NCBI GenBank assembly: GCA_019694755.1
Contig: JAIBBI010000011.1
Location: 1 to 64,000, forward strand
From: Gemmataceae bacterium
GTDB lineage: Bacteria > Planctomycetota > Planctomycetia > Gemmatales > Gemmataceae
DNA length: 64,000 nucleotides
Direction of reading: 5' to 3'
Shown: positions 40,607-50,890 of the stretch, in pieces
Layout: every line of letters begins with the position of its first letter
Position numbering within the stretch: position 1 is the stretch's first letter
The notes under the pieces: generated by a model
The model's database searches: none
The model's input: the letters and a program-made list of their open reading frames with translations, nothing else
What the model was told of the DNA's origin: nothing
Made by a program: the position numbers and the translations under genes

Positions 40607-41005
40607 ACGTGAGTTTCCGGTTTTTTGTTCAAGTTTCGCGGCGCGGTTAGCTTCAAGATCGGCGCCATCGACGATTGGCCGGCTCAAGGCAAGTCTGACG
40701 TTATCATTCGACATGATCAATGATTGCCGTGCATTCAGGACATGTTTGCACCGGAATTGCGATTCCGACATGCTGTTAATCTGTGCCGGCTGTTCGCGAT
40801 TTGACTGTTGCGACGGGGCTGACGAACGCGCGGAGAACATAGTAACATCCGATTTTCGTCACCCGGTGAACCTGACAAGAACGTCACAACCGTTGATCGA
40901 AGATTAACTCGGATACGCCGCCGACATGGATGAACGCGGCGGATCCGGGAATGGACGACAAGGTCTGTCGCTTCCCCTTTCCGAGCCAACATTCAGGGAA
41001 GATCC
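40607..41005. promoter_or_regulatory. Long leader region before the outer-membrane-type gene
   Basis: About 400 bp contain no convincing gene. The stretch is visibly richer in A and T than its surroundings and should hold the promoter of the gene at 41006. AGGGAAGATCC at its end is the ribosome-binding site. I saw no riboswitch-like fold. Confidence 0.4.
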
Positions 41006-42013
41006 ATGAAGACTCTTCGAATCGCTGCGTGGCTTTCGGCCAGCTTCCTGACCGCCGGTCTCGCGACGGCTGCCGATCCGCCGGCCGCTCCCATCGCTTC
41101 TCCCGGTCGCCTTCCCGCCGCCACCGATTCGCCGGTCCAGGCGATCATCACCCAACCCGCGCCGATGACTTCTTGCGACATGAGCGCATGTGCCCCCGCT
41201 CGCGGCTTCCTCGAGAGCGACCGGGCGTTCGACAACTTCATCGGGCCGATCACGAACCCCGTGCTGTCGAAAGACCCTCGGTCACTGACCGAGGCCCGAA
41301 TGTTGTTCATCAACGATGTCATGCCGGGCAATCATCCCCTGACGGGCGGCGACTTTCAGGTTTATGCCATGCAAGTCCGCCTCGCACTGACCGAGCGACT
41401 GACCTTGATCGCCGACTAGGACGGCTACGCATCGATCAACCCCGCCCGCGGCCGTCACTCGGACGGTTGGTTGAACCTCGCGGCCGGCTTGAAGTACACC
41501 GTTTGCCGCGATGTCGAGAATCAATTCCTCGCGGCGGTCGGCTTCATGTTCGAGCCGCAGACGGGTGAGGCGTCCGTGTTCCAGAGCCACGGCGACGGCC
41601 TGTTCACGTTCTTCGGTACTATCGGCAAAGAGTTCGGATGCTGCAACCACGCCATCCTGAACCTCGGCTACCAGGTCCCGGTCGATGCTAGCGAGAATTC
41701 GAGCTTCATCTACTCGCAGATTCACCTCGACCGCCAGATGTGGGGATGGTTCTACCCGCTGATGGAAGTGAACTGGTATCACTACACCGCGGGCGGCAAC
41801 CGCGGCCTTCCGGCAGCAATCGGTGAGGGCGACGGCCTCATCAACCTCGGCACCACCGGCGTCGCGGGCAACGACCTCGTCACCATGGCCTTCGGTGCCA
41901 AGGCGAAGATCAACTGCCACGCGGAAGTCGGTGCCGCGTGGGAATTCCCGGTGTCGAACCGGAAGGACCTGATCGACAACCGGCTCACGTGTGAACTGAT
42001 CCTGCGTTACTAA
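41006..42013 (+). pseudogene. Outer-membrane-type beta-barrel protein interrupted by an in-frame TAG
   Basis: The frame starts with a signal peptide (MKTLRIAAWLSASFLTAGLATA), runs to TAG at 41417-41419, then continues in the same frame without loss of quality to TAA at 42013. The joined protein would have 335 codons. Before the stop it reads ALTERLTLIAD and after it DGYASINPARG, which is one continuous strand pattern; a change of AAG to TAG would explain it. The second half shows amphipathic beta-strands and ends CELILRY, like an outer-membrane barrel. It is either a recent nonsense mutation, a sequencing error or a readthrough site. No frameshift is involved. Confidence 0.7.
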
Positions 42014-42033
42014 GTCGCCTGGAATGACAGCTC

Positions 42034-42076
42034 GGCTCCGGGCTCCCGAACTTGGTTCGGGAGCCCGGAGCCTTTT
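42034..42076 (+). terminator. Strong intrinsic terminator
   Basis: A perfect 18-bp stem (GGCTCCGGGCTCCCGAAC with GTTCGGGAGCCCGGAGCC) around TTG is followed by TTTT. It separates the interrupted barrel gene from the convergent cysteine synthase gene. Confidence 0.92.
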
Positions 42077-42079
42077 CTG

Positions 42080-43054
42080 TTACTCGGGGTAAAGCGAAGT
42101 GCTCAGGTAGCGTTCGCCCAAGTCGGGCAGGATGACCACGATCGTTTTGCCTGCATTCTCAGGGCGGTGGGCGACCTGGATTGCCGCCCACGCGGCCGCC
42201 CCGCAGCTGATACCCACGAGCCATCCTTCTTCCCGCGCAAGCTTTCGAGATGTCTCGAAGGCATCTTCGTCGCGGACTTGGATTACCTCGTCGATGAGCC
42301 CGACGTTCAGAACGTCGGGAATAAAGCCGGCCCCGATGCCTTGAATCTTGTGCCGACCCGGCTGGATCGGGTCGCCAGCCCGCTTTTGGGTGATGACCGG
42401 GCTCGTGACGGGTTCGACGGCAACCACCTTGAGCGAGGGATTGCGACTCTTGAGCAGTTCGCCGCAGCCGGTGATCGTGCCGCCGGTGCCGATGCCGGCG
42501 ACGAGGAAGTCGACCTTGCCGCCGGTATCGCGCCAGATTTCCTCGGCCGTCGTTTCACGGTGGACCTGGGGATTGGCCGGGTTCTTGAACTGTTGCGGCA
42601 GGAACGCGGCCGGCTCGCCGCCCATCTCGCGGAACAACTCTTCCGACTTCGCGACCGCGCCGCTCATCCCTTTCTCGCCCGGGGTCAGGACGATTTCCGC
42701 GCCGAACGCCTTGAGGAGCCGACGGCGTTCCAGCGACATCGTCTCCGGCATCGTCACAACAAGGCGATAGCCGCGGGCGGCACACGTGAACGCCAGGCCG
42801 ATGCCGGTGTTGCCACTCGTCGCTTCGATAATGGTCGTGTTCGCGGTGACTTTGCCCGCCCTCTCGGCGGCGTTGATCATCGCCACGCCGATACGGTCCT
42901 TCACGCTCCAGAGCGGGTTGAAGTTTTCCAGCTTGGCGACGATCTGGCCCGCGGCGCCGCCGTGCGCCCGCCGCATGCGGATAAGCGGCGTATGGCCGGT
43001 GCATTGGGTGATGTCGTCGTAGATTCGGCCGCGGAATGCAGGTTGATCAGCCAT
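42080..43054 (-). CDS. cysK: Cysteine synthase A (O-acetylserine sulfhydrylase)
   Basis: The protein has 324 residues from ATG 43054; an upstream ATG at 43087 lacks a better ribosome-binding site. The PLP lysine lies in [24 protein letters not shown] binds substrate, [10 protein letters not shown] is the phosphate loop, and [11 protein letters not shown] is near the C-terminus. The enzyme makes cysteine from O-acetylserine and sulfide. The C-terminal YPE replaces the usual cystathionine-beta-synthase regions, so CysK rather than CBS. It stands alone, divergent from the DUF1553 gene. Confidence 0.9.
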   Translation of the reverse strand: MADQPAFRGRIYDDITQCTGHTPLIRMRRAHGGAAGQIVAKLENFNPLWSVKDRIGVAMINAAERAGKVTANTTIIEATSGNTGIGLAFTCAARGYRLVVTMPETMSLERRRLLKAFGAEIVLTPGEKGMSGAVAKSEELFREMGGEPAAFLPQQFKNPANPQVHRETTAEEIWRDTGGKVDFLVAGIGTGGTITGCGELLKSRNPSLKVVAVEPVTSPVITQKRAGDPIQPGRHKIQGIGAGFIPDVLNVGLIDEVIQVRDEDAFETSRKLAREEGWLVGISCGAAAWAAIQVAHRPENAGKTIVVILPDLGERYLSTSLYPE

Positions 43055-43147
43055 GATCGGATTCGACTCCAGGTGAATGGCTTGCACAGTACGGTCGGGC
43101 GTCGCTACGATGAAGGGAGTTTTCGCCCCTTGTCCCGGTTCGCCGAC

Positions 43148-45487
43148 ATGATCATCTTAGCTGCCGTCCTGATGATCGCAGATCCCGCGGCCGAATTCGA
43201 CCGGGCGGTCGCGCCGATCGTGCAGAAACACTGTGCGAAATGCCATACTGGCGACAAGCTTCGAGCCGGGCTCGATTTGGGGTCCGCTGCCAAGACCATC
43301 CGGGGCGCGAAGTCGGGCCCTATTCTGGTCGCGGGCAATGGTGAGGGGTCACTTCTGGTGCAGGTGCTGACCGCGGGACACGACACCCACATGCCTCCGA
43401 CCGGGCAATTGACAGACGACGAGATCGGCACGATTCGCAAATGGGTCGATTTGCTCCCGAAGGAGTCCGTCGGCAAGCGCAAGGAACTCGAGGTGACGGA
43501 CCGCGACCGCGATCATTGGGCCTTTCGGCCGTTGACGAGTACCGCTCCATCGGGCCCCGGCCATCCCATTGATGCGTTCATCGATGCGAAACTCAAGTCG
43601 GCCGGCCTGACCCGCGCCCAAGGGGCAGACCCGACCGCCCTCGTGCGACGACTGACATTTGGCCTCACGGGTCTACCTCCCACGCCGGAAGATTCCGACC
43701 AGTTTCGCAAGGATTTTGCCCGCGACCCTGCCGACGCCGTGGCTCGTGCGGCAGATCGCTTGCTGGCCAGCACCGCGTACGGCGAACGCTGGGCACGCCA
43801 CTGGCTCGATGTCGCTCGCTACACGGATACCGAACCTGAGCCGATGCGAGGCGAATCGGCAGGGGCTCATCTCTACCGCGACTACGTCATCCGCAGCCTG
43901 AATGCCGACAAACCGTACGCGAAGTTTCTCGCCGAACAGATCGCCGGCGACCTGCTGCCCGAGGCCGGCCGGGACGGGATCATCGCGACGGCCTTCCTGC
44001 GATTGAATCCCACCTCTGCGGGCGACGCGGCCAAGACCCGGGCCGACGAACTGGACGACATGGTCGCGACGACCTCGTCCGTCGCCCTGGGGCTGACCGT
44101 CGCTTGCGCCCGGTGTCACGATCACAAGACCGATCCCATTCCCCAGCGCGACTACTACAGACTGGCAGCGGCGTTTGCGGCGACCCAGCGGCGCAACGTG
44201 CCCGTTCCCACCGAGGAGGAAAAGGCGGCGTTTGAGGCGGCTGCGGCCACCCGGCGTACGGAACGCGAGAAACTCGAATCTCAACTGGCCGAGATGGAGA
44301 AAGATCAGCGAGATCGCCGCGACGACTTCGATAGGCCGGACGATGATTTCGTCGGTCCCCCGTCGCCCTCGGCCTGGTGGCGAAATCGTCAGGCCGAGCG
44401 ACAGCGGATACAAACCCGCATTCAGGCTCTGGACGCGGAGCAGGCGCGGGCGGCCGCGACATTAGCCGTGGCGGAGCAATCCGACGCGCCCAAGTCTTTT
44501 ATGCTCCTGCGCGGCGACGCCCGACGCCCCGGCGATGAAGTCGCCCCGGGATTGCCCATCGTGCTGACCAGAAGCCCGGACCTGCCGACTCAATCTCGCC
44601 GACTCGCTCTGGCCAAATGGTTGACGGAGCCGCTGCACCCGTTGACGGCGCGGGTCATTGTCAATCGCGTCTGGCACCACCATTTCGGCCGGGGACTCGT
44701 GGACACGCCGTCCAACTTCGGGCCAGCCGGCGGCAAGCCGACTCACCCGGAACTCCTCGACTGGCTGGCCGACGAGTTCATCAAGTCGGGCGGCAGCTTG
44801 AAGAAACTGCACCGGCTCATCGTGACCTCGGCGACGTATCAGCAGTCCTCGTCCGTGGACAAGAACGTCATCGAGAAGGACCCGGCAAATCTGCTCTGGT
44901 CGCGTTTTCCGCGCCGGCGGTTGGAAGCGGAGGCGATTCGCGACGCCCTGCTGCTGACAAGCGGCCGGCTGAGCCCGGTCATGTACGGGCCCGGGGCACG
45001 GGCCCGGCCCAGCGACGGTTCGCTCGCGCCCGAAGCCGCACGGTCGCCACTCGCGGTGCGCGAGGGGCCCCAGCAGTGGCGGCGGAGCGTCTATCTGTCC
45101 GTGTCGCGGGCCGTGCCGTCGGTGATGCTGGAGAGCTTCGACCAACCGCCGCCGGCCTGTCCGTGCGACGTCCGCTCGAGCACGACAGTCGCACCACAGG
45201 CACTCCTGCTCCTGAACGCTCCGTTTCTGCTGGAACAGACCGAACACCTGGCCCGGCGAGTGAAAAAGGAAGCGGGCAACGACCCGGCACAACAAGTCGA
45301 TCGACTCTACCGGATTGCCCTGTCCCGGCCGCCGAAGCCGGTGGAACTGGAACTCGCGCTGAAGTTCCTGGACGACCCGGCCGTGAAGATTCGGCCCGGC
45401 CGGCGCCCCGGGTCCGATGACCCCGGAGCACTCGCCGACCTGGCCCATGTCGTCTGCAATCTCAACGAGTTCATCTGGCTCGACTGA
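43148..45487 (+). CDS. Planctomycete cytochrome c-like / DUF1549 / DUF1553 protein
   Basis: The protein has 779 residues from ATG 43148. The open frame extends about 1 kb further upstream, but that part is the antisense of cysK. A short hydrophobic start precedes a heme-type motif ([11 protein letters not shown], residues about 29-39) in the PSCyt1 position. The DUF1549 domain follows ([59 protein letters not shown]), then a charged helical linker and the DUF1553 domain ([38 protein letters not shown]). Such proteins are abundant in planctomycetes and often paired with DUF1501 proteins; none is adjacent. The function is unknown, possibly in polysaccharide breakdown. Confidence 0.85.
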   Translation: MIILAAVLMIADPAAEFDRAVAPIVQKHCAKCHTGDKLRAGLDLGSAAKTIRGAKSGPILVAGNGEGSLLVQVLTAGHDTHMPPTGQLTDDEIGTIRKWVDLLPKESVGKRKELEVTDRDRDHWAFRPLTSTAPSGPGHPIDAFIDAKLKSAGLTRAQGADPTALVRRLTFGLTGLPPTPEDSDQFRKDFARDPADAVARAADRLLASTAYGERWARHWLDVARYTDTEPEPMRGESAGAHLYRDYVIRSLNADKPYAKFLAEQIAGDLLPEAGRDGIIATAFLRLNPTSAGDAAKTRADELDDMVATTSSVALGLTVACARCHDHKTDPIPQRDYYRLAAAFAATQRRNVPVPTEEEKAAFEAAAATRRTEREKLESQLAEMEKDQRDRRDDFDRPDDDFVGPPSPSAWWRNRQAERQRIQTRIQALDAEQARAAATLAVAEQSDAPKSFMLLRGDARRPGDEVAPGLPIVLTRSPDLPTQSRRLALAKWLTEPLHPLTARVIVNRVWHHHFGRGLVDTPSNFGPAGGKPTHPELLDWLADEFIKSGGSLKKLHRLIVTSATYQQSSSVDKNVIEKDPANLLWSRFPRRRLEAEAIRDALLLTSGRLSPVMYGPGARARPSDGSLAPEAARSPLAVREGPQQWRRSVYLSVSRAVPSVMLESFDQPPPACPCDVRSSTTVAPQALLLLNAPFLLEQTEHLARRVKKEAGNDPAQQVDRLYRIALSRPPKPVELELALKFLDDPAVKIRPGRRPGSDDPGALADLAHVVCNLNEFIWLD

Positions 45488-45496
45488 CGCGGGCCG

Positions 45497-46030
45497 TCAC
45501 TGCGTCAGTTCCTTGACGACCTTTTCCACGTCGGAGACTTCAAAGGCGTCTTCCGGTGTGAACAGCTTTTTCAGGCCGCCGTCGCGACCCACAATCCGGA
45601 CGACCGGGAGGGCGGTGCCGCCCAGTTTGGCGTCGGCCACCTCGGCCGTTTCGTCGAGCAGGAAGTTCTGGACGGAAGCGTCCATCTTCTTCAGGACATT
45701 CCGAGCCTTGTCGGCATCGCTCTTGTCGTCGAGGCTGACGGTGATCAGGACCACGCCCTTGTCCGCATACTTCTTTTGCATCGCCAGCATGTCCGGTAAT
45801 TTTTTGACGCAAGGTACGCAGTATGTCGCCCACACATCGATGACGACAACCTTGCCCTGATGGGAAACGACTGCCTTTTCCAGGTCCGCCCATTTGCAGA
45901 TGTTGATGGCAACCTCTTCGGCGGGTATGTAGACCGGCGACTTTCCCTTGAAGTCTTTCGGGCCGGGTGGCGGCGAGGCCTGGTTCATACAGCCGACCAG
46001 AGCAACGGCAACGAGAAGCGAACATCGCAT
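45497..46030 (-). CDS. TlpA/ResA-like thioredoxin-fold lipoprotein
   Basis: The protein has 177 residues with a lipobox (VALVGC, Cys14). The redox motif is WATYCVPCVKKLP, followed by VLITVSLDDK and the cis-proline region TALPVVRIV. The fold is a TlpA-type disulfide reductase, exported and membrane-attached. It may keep cytochrome cysteines or envelope thiols reduced; the neighbouring DUF1553 protein has a CxxCH motif. It converges with that gene with a 9-bp gap. Confidence 0.85.
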   Translation of the reverse strand: MRCSLLVAVALVGCMNQASPPPGPKDFKGKSPVYIPAEEVAINICKWADLEKAVVSHQGKVVVIDVWATYCVPCVKKLPDMLAMQKKYADKGVVLITVSLDDKSDADKARNVLKKMDASVQNFLLDETAEVADAKLGGTALPVVRIVGRDGGLKKLFTPEDAFEVSDVEKVVKELTQ

Positions 46031-46104
46031 GAAGGTGGTCTCCAGAAACGAAGTCGGCCGGCCGCATGGTGCGGCCGGCCGAAGAGTTCAGAGATTCGAT
46101 CCGG

Positions 46105-46704
46105 TTACTTCTTGTCCCACTGGATGCCGCAGCCGACGGCCTTCGTCTCTTCCGTGGCGGGCTTGTTGCCCTTGAGCGACGCGAGGACGGCGTCTTCAAG
46201 GTAATTCTTGGTCACCTTCGAGGCGTCCTTCATGTTGTCGTCCATCGCGCCGGTATAGACCAGGCGGCGCTCCTTATCGAACACGAAGAATTCCGGAGTC
46301 CGGGTCGCGCCGAGGTCCTTCGCGATCTTCTGGCTGGGGTCGTAGAGGTAGGGGAAATTGAAGCCCTTGCTCTTCGAGCGGTCCTGCATCTTGTCCATCT
46401 TGTCGGCCGCGGAGTTGTTGACGTTGACGGCGATCAGGCCGACCTTGCTATCCTTGCCGCAGTGCTTCTTGGCGAAGGCCACGAGGCGGTCTTCATAAGC
46501 GATGGCGACGGGACAATGGTTGCAGGTGACGACGACGACGAGGACGTCCTTACCCTTGAAGTCTTCGAGCGAGGCGCTCTTGCCGGTGGTGGCGCATTCA
46601 AGGCCCGAGAACTTCGGGGCCGGCTCGCCGATTTTCAGCGGGGCGGCATTCACGCCGGCCGTGAGAGCCAGGGCCGCGATGGCGGCGGCTGCGAAACGAA
46701 ACAT
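46105..46704 (-). CDS. Secreted redoxin (AhpC/TSA-like fold)
   Basis: The protein has 199 residues from ATG 46704, with a signal peptide (MFRFAAAAIAALALTAGVNAA). The thioredoxin-like domain has VVVTCNHCPVAIAYEDR (CxxC), GFNFPYLYDPSQKIAKDLG and TPEFFVFD. The gene at 56984 encodes a paralog with CNSC at the same place. Members of this group are common in planctomycetes and are probably envelope thiol reductases or peroxidases. Confidence 0.82.
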   Translation of the reverse strand: MFRFAAAAIAALALTAGVNAAPLKIGEPAPKFSGLECATTGKSASLEDFKGKDVLVVVVTCNHCPVAIAYEDRLVAFAKKHCGKDSKVGLIAVNVNNSAADKMDKMQDRSKSKGFNFPYLYDPSQKIAKDLGATRTPEFFVFDKERRLVYTGAMDDNMKDASKVTKNYLEDAVLASLKGNKPATEETKAVGCGIQWDKK

Positions 46705-46894
46705 GCGGAACTCCTCGGAGAAAATCAGACGGCTCACTCCTGGCCGCGGAACTCCCGCGGCTGTCGCCGCCCCTCACAGGTCTGACGCCATTGTAGGGCG
46801 GCCTATTCGGAAACGGCCATGAAGCCTATCATTATTGATGCAGGGGGCCTCGCCCCGGTTACGTGGACTTTCATACGAGGCGGGCGGAGCCCGC

Positions 46895-48697
46895 ATGGGG
46901 CTCATGCCTGCGCCGCACATCCGCAATTTCTGCATCATTGCCCACATCGACCACGGTAAAAGCACCTTGGCCGACCAGTTTCTGCTGCAAACAAACACAA
47001 TCTCCCAGCGTGACATCCGGGCCCAGACGCTCGATTCGATGGACTTGGAACGCGAACGGGGCATTACCATCCGGATGCACCCGGTCACGATTTATCACGA
47101 ATACCGCGGCCAGAAGTACGAATTGAACCTGATCGACACGCCGGGCCACGTCGATTTCGGCTACGAGGTGTCGCGAAGCCTGGCCGCGTGCGAAGGGGCG
47201 ATCCTGCTTGTCGACGCATTCCAGGGCGTGCAGGCCCAGACCGTCGCCAACGCCTTCCTGGCGATGGAGGCCGAGCTGACGCTGGTGCCGGTCCTCAACA
47301 AGTGCGACCTGCCGACGGCCCGGCCCGAGGACGTGATCCGCGAAATGGAGCAGGCCGTAGGCTCCGTGCCCTCCGAGGTCATGAAGGTCAGCGGTAAGAC
47401 AGGCATCGGGGTCAAGGAACTTCTCGACGCCGTCGTCGAGCGGATTCCGCCGCCGCCGGGCACCGACGACGAACCGCTGCGGGCTCTCGTCTACAACAGC
47501 CACTTCGACACGTACAAGGGTGTCGTGGTCTACGTCCGGGTCAAGGGCGGCGTGATCCGCCGCGGGCAGAAGATTCTGCTCATGCGCAACAACCGTGTGT
47601 ACGAGGTGACGGAAGTCGGTCGGTTCCGGCCCGGCATGACACCGTGCGACGAGTTGCGGTGCGGGCAGGTGGGCTACTTCATGGCCCAGATCAAGGACAT
47701 TGCCGATGTCCATATCGGCGACACCGTCACCGACGCTCTGCACCCTGCACCCGAGCCGCTGGCCGGCTACAAAGAGCCGAAACCGATGGTGTACTCGGGC
47801 CTGTACCCGACCAACAATAACGAGTTCGAAACGCTCCGCGAAGCGCTGGCCAAGCTCCGGCTCAACGACGCCAGCTTCTCGTACATGCCGGAAGTCAGCG
47901 AGGGGCTCGGCTTCGGATTCCGCTGCGGCTTCCTCGGGATGCTGCACCGGGAGATCATCCAGCAGCGACTCGAGCGCGATTGCGACCTCGACCTCGTTCA
48001 GACCGCGCCGAACGTGACTTACGAACTGCTCAAGCGGAACGGCGAGGTCGTCGTCGTCAACTGTCCGCAGGACGTGCCGGATTCCGGGCAGATCGAAGAA
48101 CTCCGCGAGCCGTTCGCGAAGATAAGTTTCATCGTCCCGGTGGAGAACGTCGGCGACCTGATGACGATGTGTACCGAGCGGCGCGGTGTGTTCCAGCGCA
48201 TGGAATACCTCGGGCCCAAGCGGGTGATGATCGTCTTCGAGATGCCGCTCGCCGAGGTCATCTACGACCTTTACGACAAGCTCAAGAGCGCGACCCGCGG
48301 TTACGGCACGATGGATTACGAAGTCACCGGCTTCCGGGCCGACGACCTCGTTCGCCTCGACATTCTGGTCCACAACCGCCGGGTCGACGCGCTTTCCGTG
48401 ATCGTCCACCGGTCGAATGCCGACCGCCGGGGCCGGGCCATCATCAAAAAGCTGAGGAAAGAGATCGACAAGCACCTGTTCGAGATCGCACTGCAGGCGG
48501 CAATCGGATCGCGGGTCATCGCCCGGGAAACGATCTCGGCCATGCGGAAGAACGTGACGGCGAAGTGTTACGGCGGCGACGTGACACGCAAGCGGAAACT
48601 GCTCTCGAAACAGGCGGAAGGCAAGAAGCGGATGAAGCAGATCGGCAGTGTCGAGATTCCGCAGGAGGCGTTTCTCGCGGTGCTCGAGTCGGAGTGA
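46895..48697 (+). CDS. lepA: Elongation factor 4 (ribosome back-translocase)
   Basis: The protein has 600 residues from ATG 46895, in line with family length. The GTPase domain shows AHIDHGKSTLADQFL, the switch motif RGITIRM, DTPGHVDF and NKCDLP. The LepA-specific C-terminal region contains RKRKLLSKQAEGKKRMKQIG and ends EAFLAVL. It acts on stalled or mistranslocated ribosomes at the membrane. Its 3' end overlaps the signal peptidase gene by 50 bp, which reproduces the common lepA-lepB order of bacteria. Confidence 0.93.
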   Translation: MGLMPAPHIRNFCIIAHIDHGKSTLADQFLLQTNTISQRDIRAQTLDSMDLERERGITIRMHPVTIYHEYRGQKYELNLIDTPGHVDFGYEVSRSLAACEGAILLVDAFQGVQAQTVANAFLAMEAELTLVPVLNKCDLPTARPEDVIREMEQAVGSVPSEVMKVSGKTGIGVKELLDAVVERIPPPPGTDDEPLRALVYNSHFDTYKGVVVYVRVKGGVIRRGQKILLMRNNRVYEVTEVGRFRPGMTPCDELRCGQVGYFMAQIKDIADVHIGDTVTDALHPAPEPLAGYKEPKPMVYSGLYPTNNNEFETLREALAKLRLNDASFSYMPEVSEGLGFGFRCGFLGMLHREIIQQRLERDCDLDLVQTAPNVTYELLKRNGEVVVVNCPQDVPDSGQIEELREPFAKISFIVPVENVGDLMTMCTERRGVFQRMEYLGPKRVMIVFEMPLAEVIYDLYDKLKSATRGYGTMDYEVTGFRADDLVRLDILVHNRRVDALSVIVHRSNADRRGRAIIKKLRKEIDKHLFEIALQAAIGSRVIARETISAMRKNVTAKCYGGDVTRKRKLLSKQAEGKKRMKQIGSVEIPQEAFLAVLESE

Positions 48698-49184
48698 CGG
48701 TATCGGCCGGATTCGCTGGTGGCGGTGGTTCATCGCGGTAGTCCTGGGGCTTGCCGTCGTCCGGTGTGTTGCCCTCGACACGTATCGGGTTGTCGGCGAC
48801 AGTATGGCCCCCACCTACTCCGTGGGCGACCGCCTGCTGGTCGACCGCTTGGTGTTCGAGTGGCGGGACCCGCGGCGGTGGGAAGTCGTGGTGTTCCGCG
48901 GGCCGGACGGCATCGCCTACGTGAAACGCGTCGTCGGCCTGCCCAGGGAGACGGTGCAGATCGTCGACGGAGGCGTCGAGATCAACGGCGAACGGATCGC
49001 CGGCCCGACTGCCCGATACGAGCCGGCGGGTCGGCACGGCAACCAGCACCCGCACCGCCTGGCGGAAGACGAGTTTTTCGTCCTCGGGGACAACAGCCCG
49101 GCCTCGAACGACAGCCGGCACTGGCCCGACCCCGCGGTGAAGCGGTCGGCCCTGATCGGCAAACCGGTCTGGAACCGGCGATGA
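48648..49184 (+). CDS. lepB: Signal peptidase I (compact form)
   Basis: The protein has 178 residues using GTG 48648; no other in-frame start lies before the membrane helix, so it overlaps lepA by 50 bp. One transmembrane helix (WWRWFIAVVLGLAVVRCVA) is followed by the S26 boxes: GDSMAPTYSVGDRLLVDR with the nucleophile Ser, YVKRVVGLPRETV with the general-base Lys, and LGDNSPASNDSRHW. It removes signal peptides outside the membrane. A second, much larger signal peptidase follows 64 bp later. Confidence 0.82.
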   Translation: MSRFRRRRFSRCSSRSDGIGRIRWWRWFIAVVLGLAVVRCVALDTYRVVGDSMAPTYSVGDRLLVDRLVFEWRDPRRWEVVVFRGPDGIAYVKRVVGLPRETVQIVDGGVEINGERIAGPTARYEPAGRHGNQHPHRLAEDEFFVLGDNSPASNDSRHWPDPAVKRSALIGKPVWNRR

Positions 49185-49248
49185 ATCCCGGCCGCCGCCG
49201 GGCGAATGACTGAAGAGGGCCGAGTCGGCCGACGGACCGGGAGAGCGA

Positions 49249-50874
49249 ATGTCGACGAATCTGAGCAATCCGGCCGAAGCAAGCCCGCCGCTGTTTCCGC
49301 TTCCGACCAAACCGCATGCGCCCCACAAGAACGGCCCGCGCGAGGCCGTCGAGACGATTGTCTTCGTCACCGTTCTGGTGCTGCTGCTCAAGTCGTTCGT
49401 CGCCGAGGCGTTCGTCATTCCGACCGGTTCGATGGCGGAGACGCTGCTCGGCTACCGCCGCTACGTGAAGTGTCCGTCGTGCGGGTACGAGTTTCCGGTC
49501 AACTGTTCGGAAGAGGTGGATCCGCAGCGAGGCATGCGGGAAGACGTCACCGGGTGTACGTGCCCCAATTGCAGGTTCCACGAAGTCTGGAAGCAGGGCC
49601 TCGACTGGATCAAGAAGCCGCCGATGTGGGGCAGCGGGGACCGCGTACTGGTGGCGAAGTGGCCGCTCCAGAAGTTCCAGCGCTGGGACGTGGTCGTCTT
49701 CAAGTTCCCGAAGGACCCGCAGCAGAACTGGGTGCCGATGAATTACATCAAACGGCTCACCGGTCTGCCCGGCGATACGATCGCCATCAACAACGGCGAC
49801 CTGCATGTGGCCCGCGGGATCGATTACAAGGAGCAGGACCAGCCGACGCGGGAACTCGACCGTTGGTGGAAGACGTTTATGTGGCCGAACGCCGAGACGG
49901 CCAAGGAGGCGTTCCGCAACGGACAGTTCACGATCCTGCGCAAGCCGCCGGCCAACATGCTAGCGATGCGGCGTATCGTCTACGACAACGATCATCTGCC
50001 AACCGACCTCGGGCCGGGCGTGCCACCGCGCTGGGCCGGCGACCCGGGTTGGACCAACGTCGCGGACCGGGAATTCACGCAGTCCAAGGATGTCGACGCG
50101 GATTCTTGGGTGCGATACCGCCATCTGTTGCTGGCACACGGGGTCGGCCAACCGAAGCCCGAGGGGCCGGTCGAGCCGAGCATCATTCGCAACTTCATGG
50201 GCTACAACTACGCCGACACCGGGAAGATCGATCACTCGAACGAAGACAAGTACTGGGTCGGCGATCTGATGGTCGAGTGCAACGTCGATGTCGCGGCCGG
50301 GGCCGGTGAGTTTCTGATGGAGTTGTCGAAAGGACCCGAACGCTTTCAGGCCCGCTTCGACCTGAGCACGGGCGTGTGCCGGCTAATGCGGGTTGGCAAG
50401 GTGACATCCACCGAGATCGGGAAGGCCGAGACGAAACTTAAAGGCACGGGCAAACACTTCGTCCGTTTCGCAAACTTCGATGAACGGCTGACCGTGTGGG
50501 TGGACCAGTCGCTGCCGTTTGGCGACGGCGTGGATTATTCCGGCGATCGCTCGGGAATTCCCGACGACGTTAACGACAAGCAGCCGGCGTCGGTCGGCAC
50601 GCGGGGCCCGGCACGCTTGACGATCAGGAACCTGAAGCTGTTTCGCGATACCTATTACACGGCTGGTGGCGGGCAGGTGCTCAAAGGCGCGGGCGATCCG
50701 GACCTGACGCTGTTCGTGCAACCCGGCCACTACCTATGCATGGGCGACAACAGCACGCAGAGTTCCGACGGGCGCGACTGGGGTGCGGTCCCTGAGCGGC
50801 TGATGCTGGGCAAGGCGCTAATCGTGTACTTCCCGGTTTGGCCGCTCGCGCCGCGGTTCGGCCCGATTCGATAA
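49249..50874 (+). CDS. Large signal peptidase I with zinc-ribbon and long insertion
   Basis: The protein has 541 residues, about twice the usual length. A transmembrane helix (ETIVFVTVLVLLLKSFVA) precedes the nucleophile box VIPTGSMAETLLG. Directly after it a zinc ribbon is inserted (VKCPSCGYEF then CTCPNCRF). The base box is NYIKRLTGLPGDTIAI. About 300 residues of inserted beta-rich sequence (about 200-500) come before the final box LCMGDNSTQSSDGRDWG. The Ser and Lys are both present, so it should be active. The insertion may recognise particular exported substrates, such as the planctomycete LExR-type signals; this is inference. Confidence 0.85.
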   Translation: MSTNLSNPAEASPPLFPLPTKPHAPHKNGPREAVETIVFVTVLVLLLKSFVAEAFVIPTGSMAETLLGYRRYVKCPSCGYEFPVNCSEEVDPQRGMREDVTGCTCPNCRFHEVWKQGLDWIKKPPMWGSGDRVLVAKWPLQKFQRWDVVVFKFPKDPQQNWVPMNYIKRLTGLPGDTIAINNGDLHVARGIDYKEQDQPTRELDRWWKTFMWPNAETAKEAFRNGQFTILRKPPANMLAMRRIVYDNDHLPTDLGPGVPPRWAGDPGWTNVADREFTQSKDVDADSWVRYRHLLLAHGVGQPKPEGPVEPSIIRNFMGYNYADTGKIDHSNEDKYWVGDLMVECNVDVAAGAGEFLMELSKGPERFQARFDLSTGVCRLMRVGKVTSTEIGKAETKLKGTGKHFVRFANFDERLTVWVDQSLPFGDGVDYSGDRSGIPDDVNDKQPASVGTRGPARLTIRNLKLFRDTYYTAGGGQVLKGAGDPDLTLFVQPGHYLCMGDNSTQSSDGRDWGAVPERLMLGKALIVYFPVWPLAPRFGPIR

Positions 50875-50890
50875 CGCGGAGCGTAGCCGG

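Noticed and set aside
42167-43147. Upstream extension of the DUF1553 frame by about 330 codons
   Set aside because: It overlaps the whole cysK gene on the opposite strand and its translation lacks domains. The recognisable protein starts near 43148.
46871-48814. 647-codon minus-strand open frame opposite lepA
   Set aside because: It is the antisense shadow of lepA; the translation is His/Asp/Val-rich and matches no protein.
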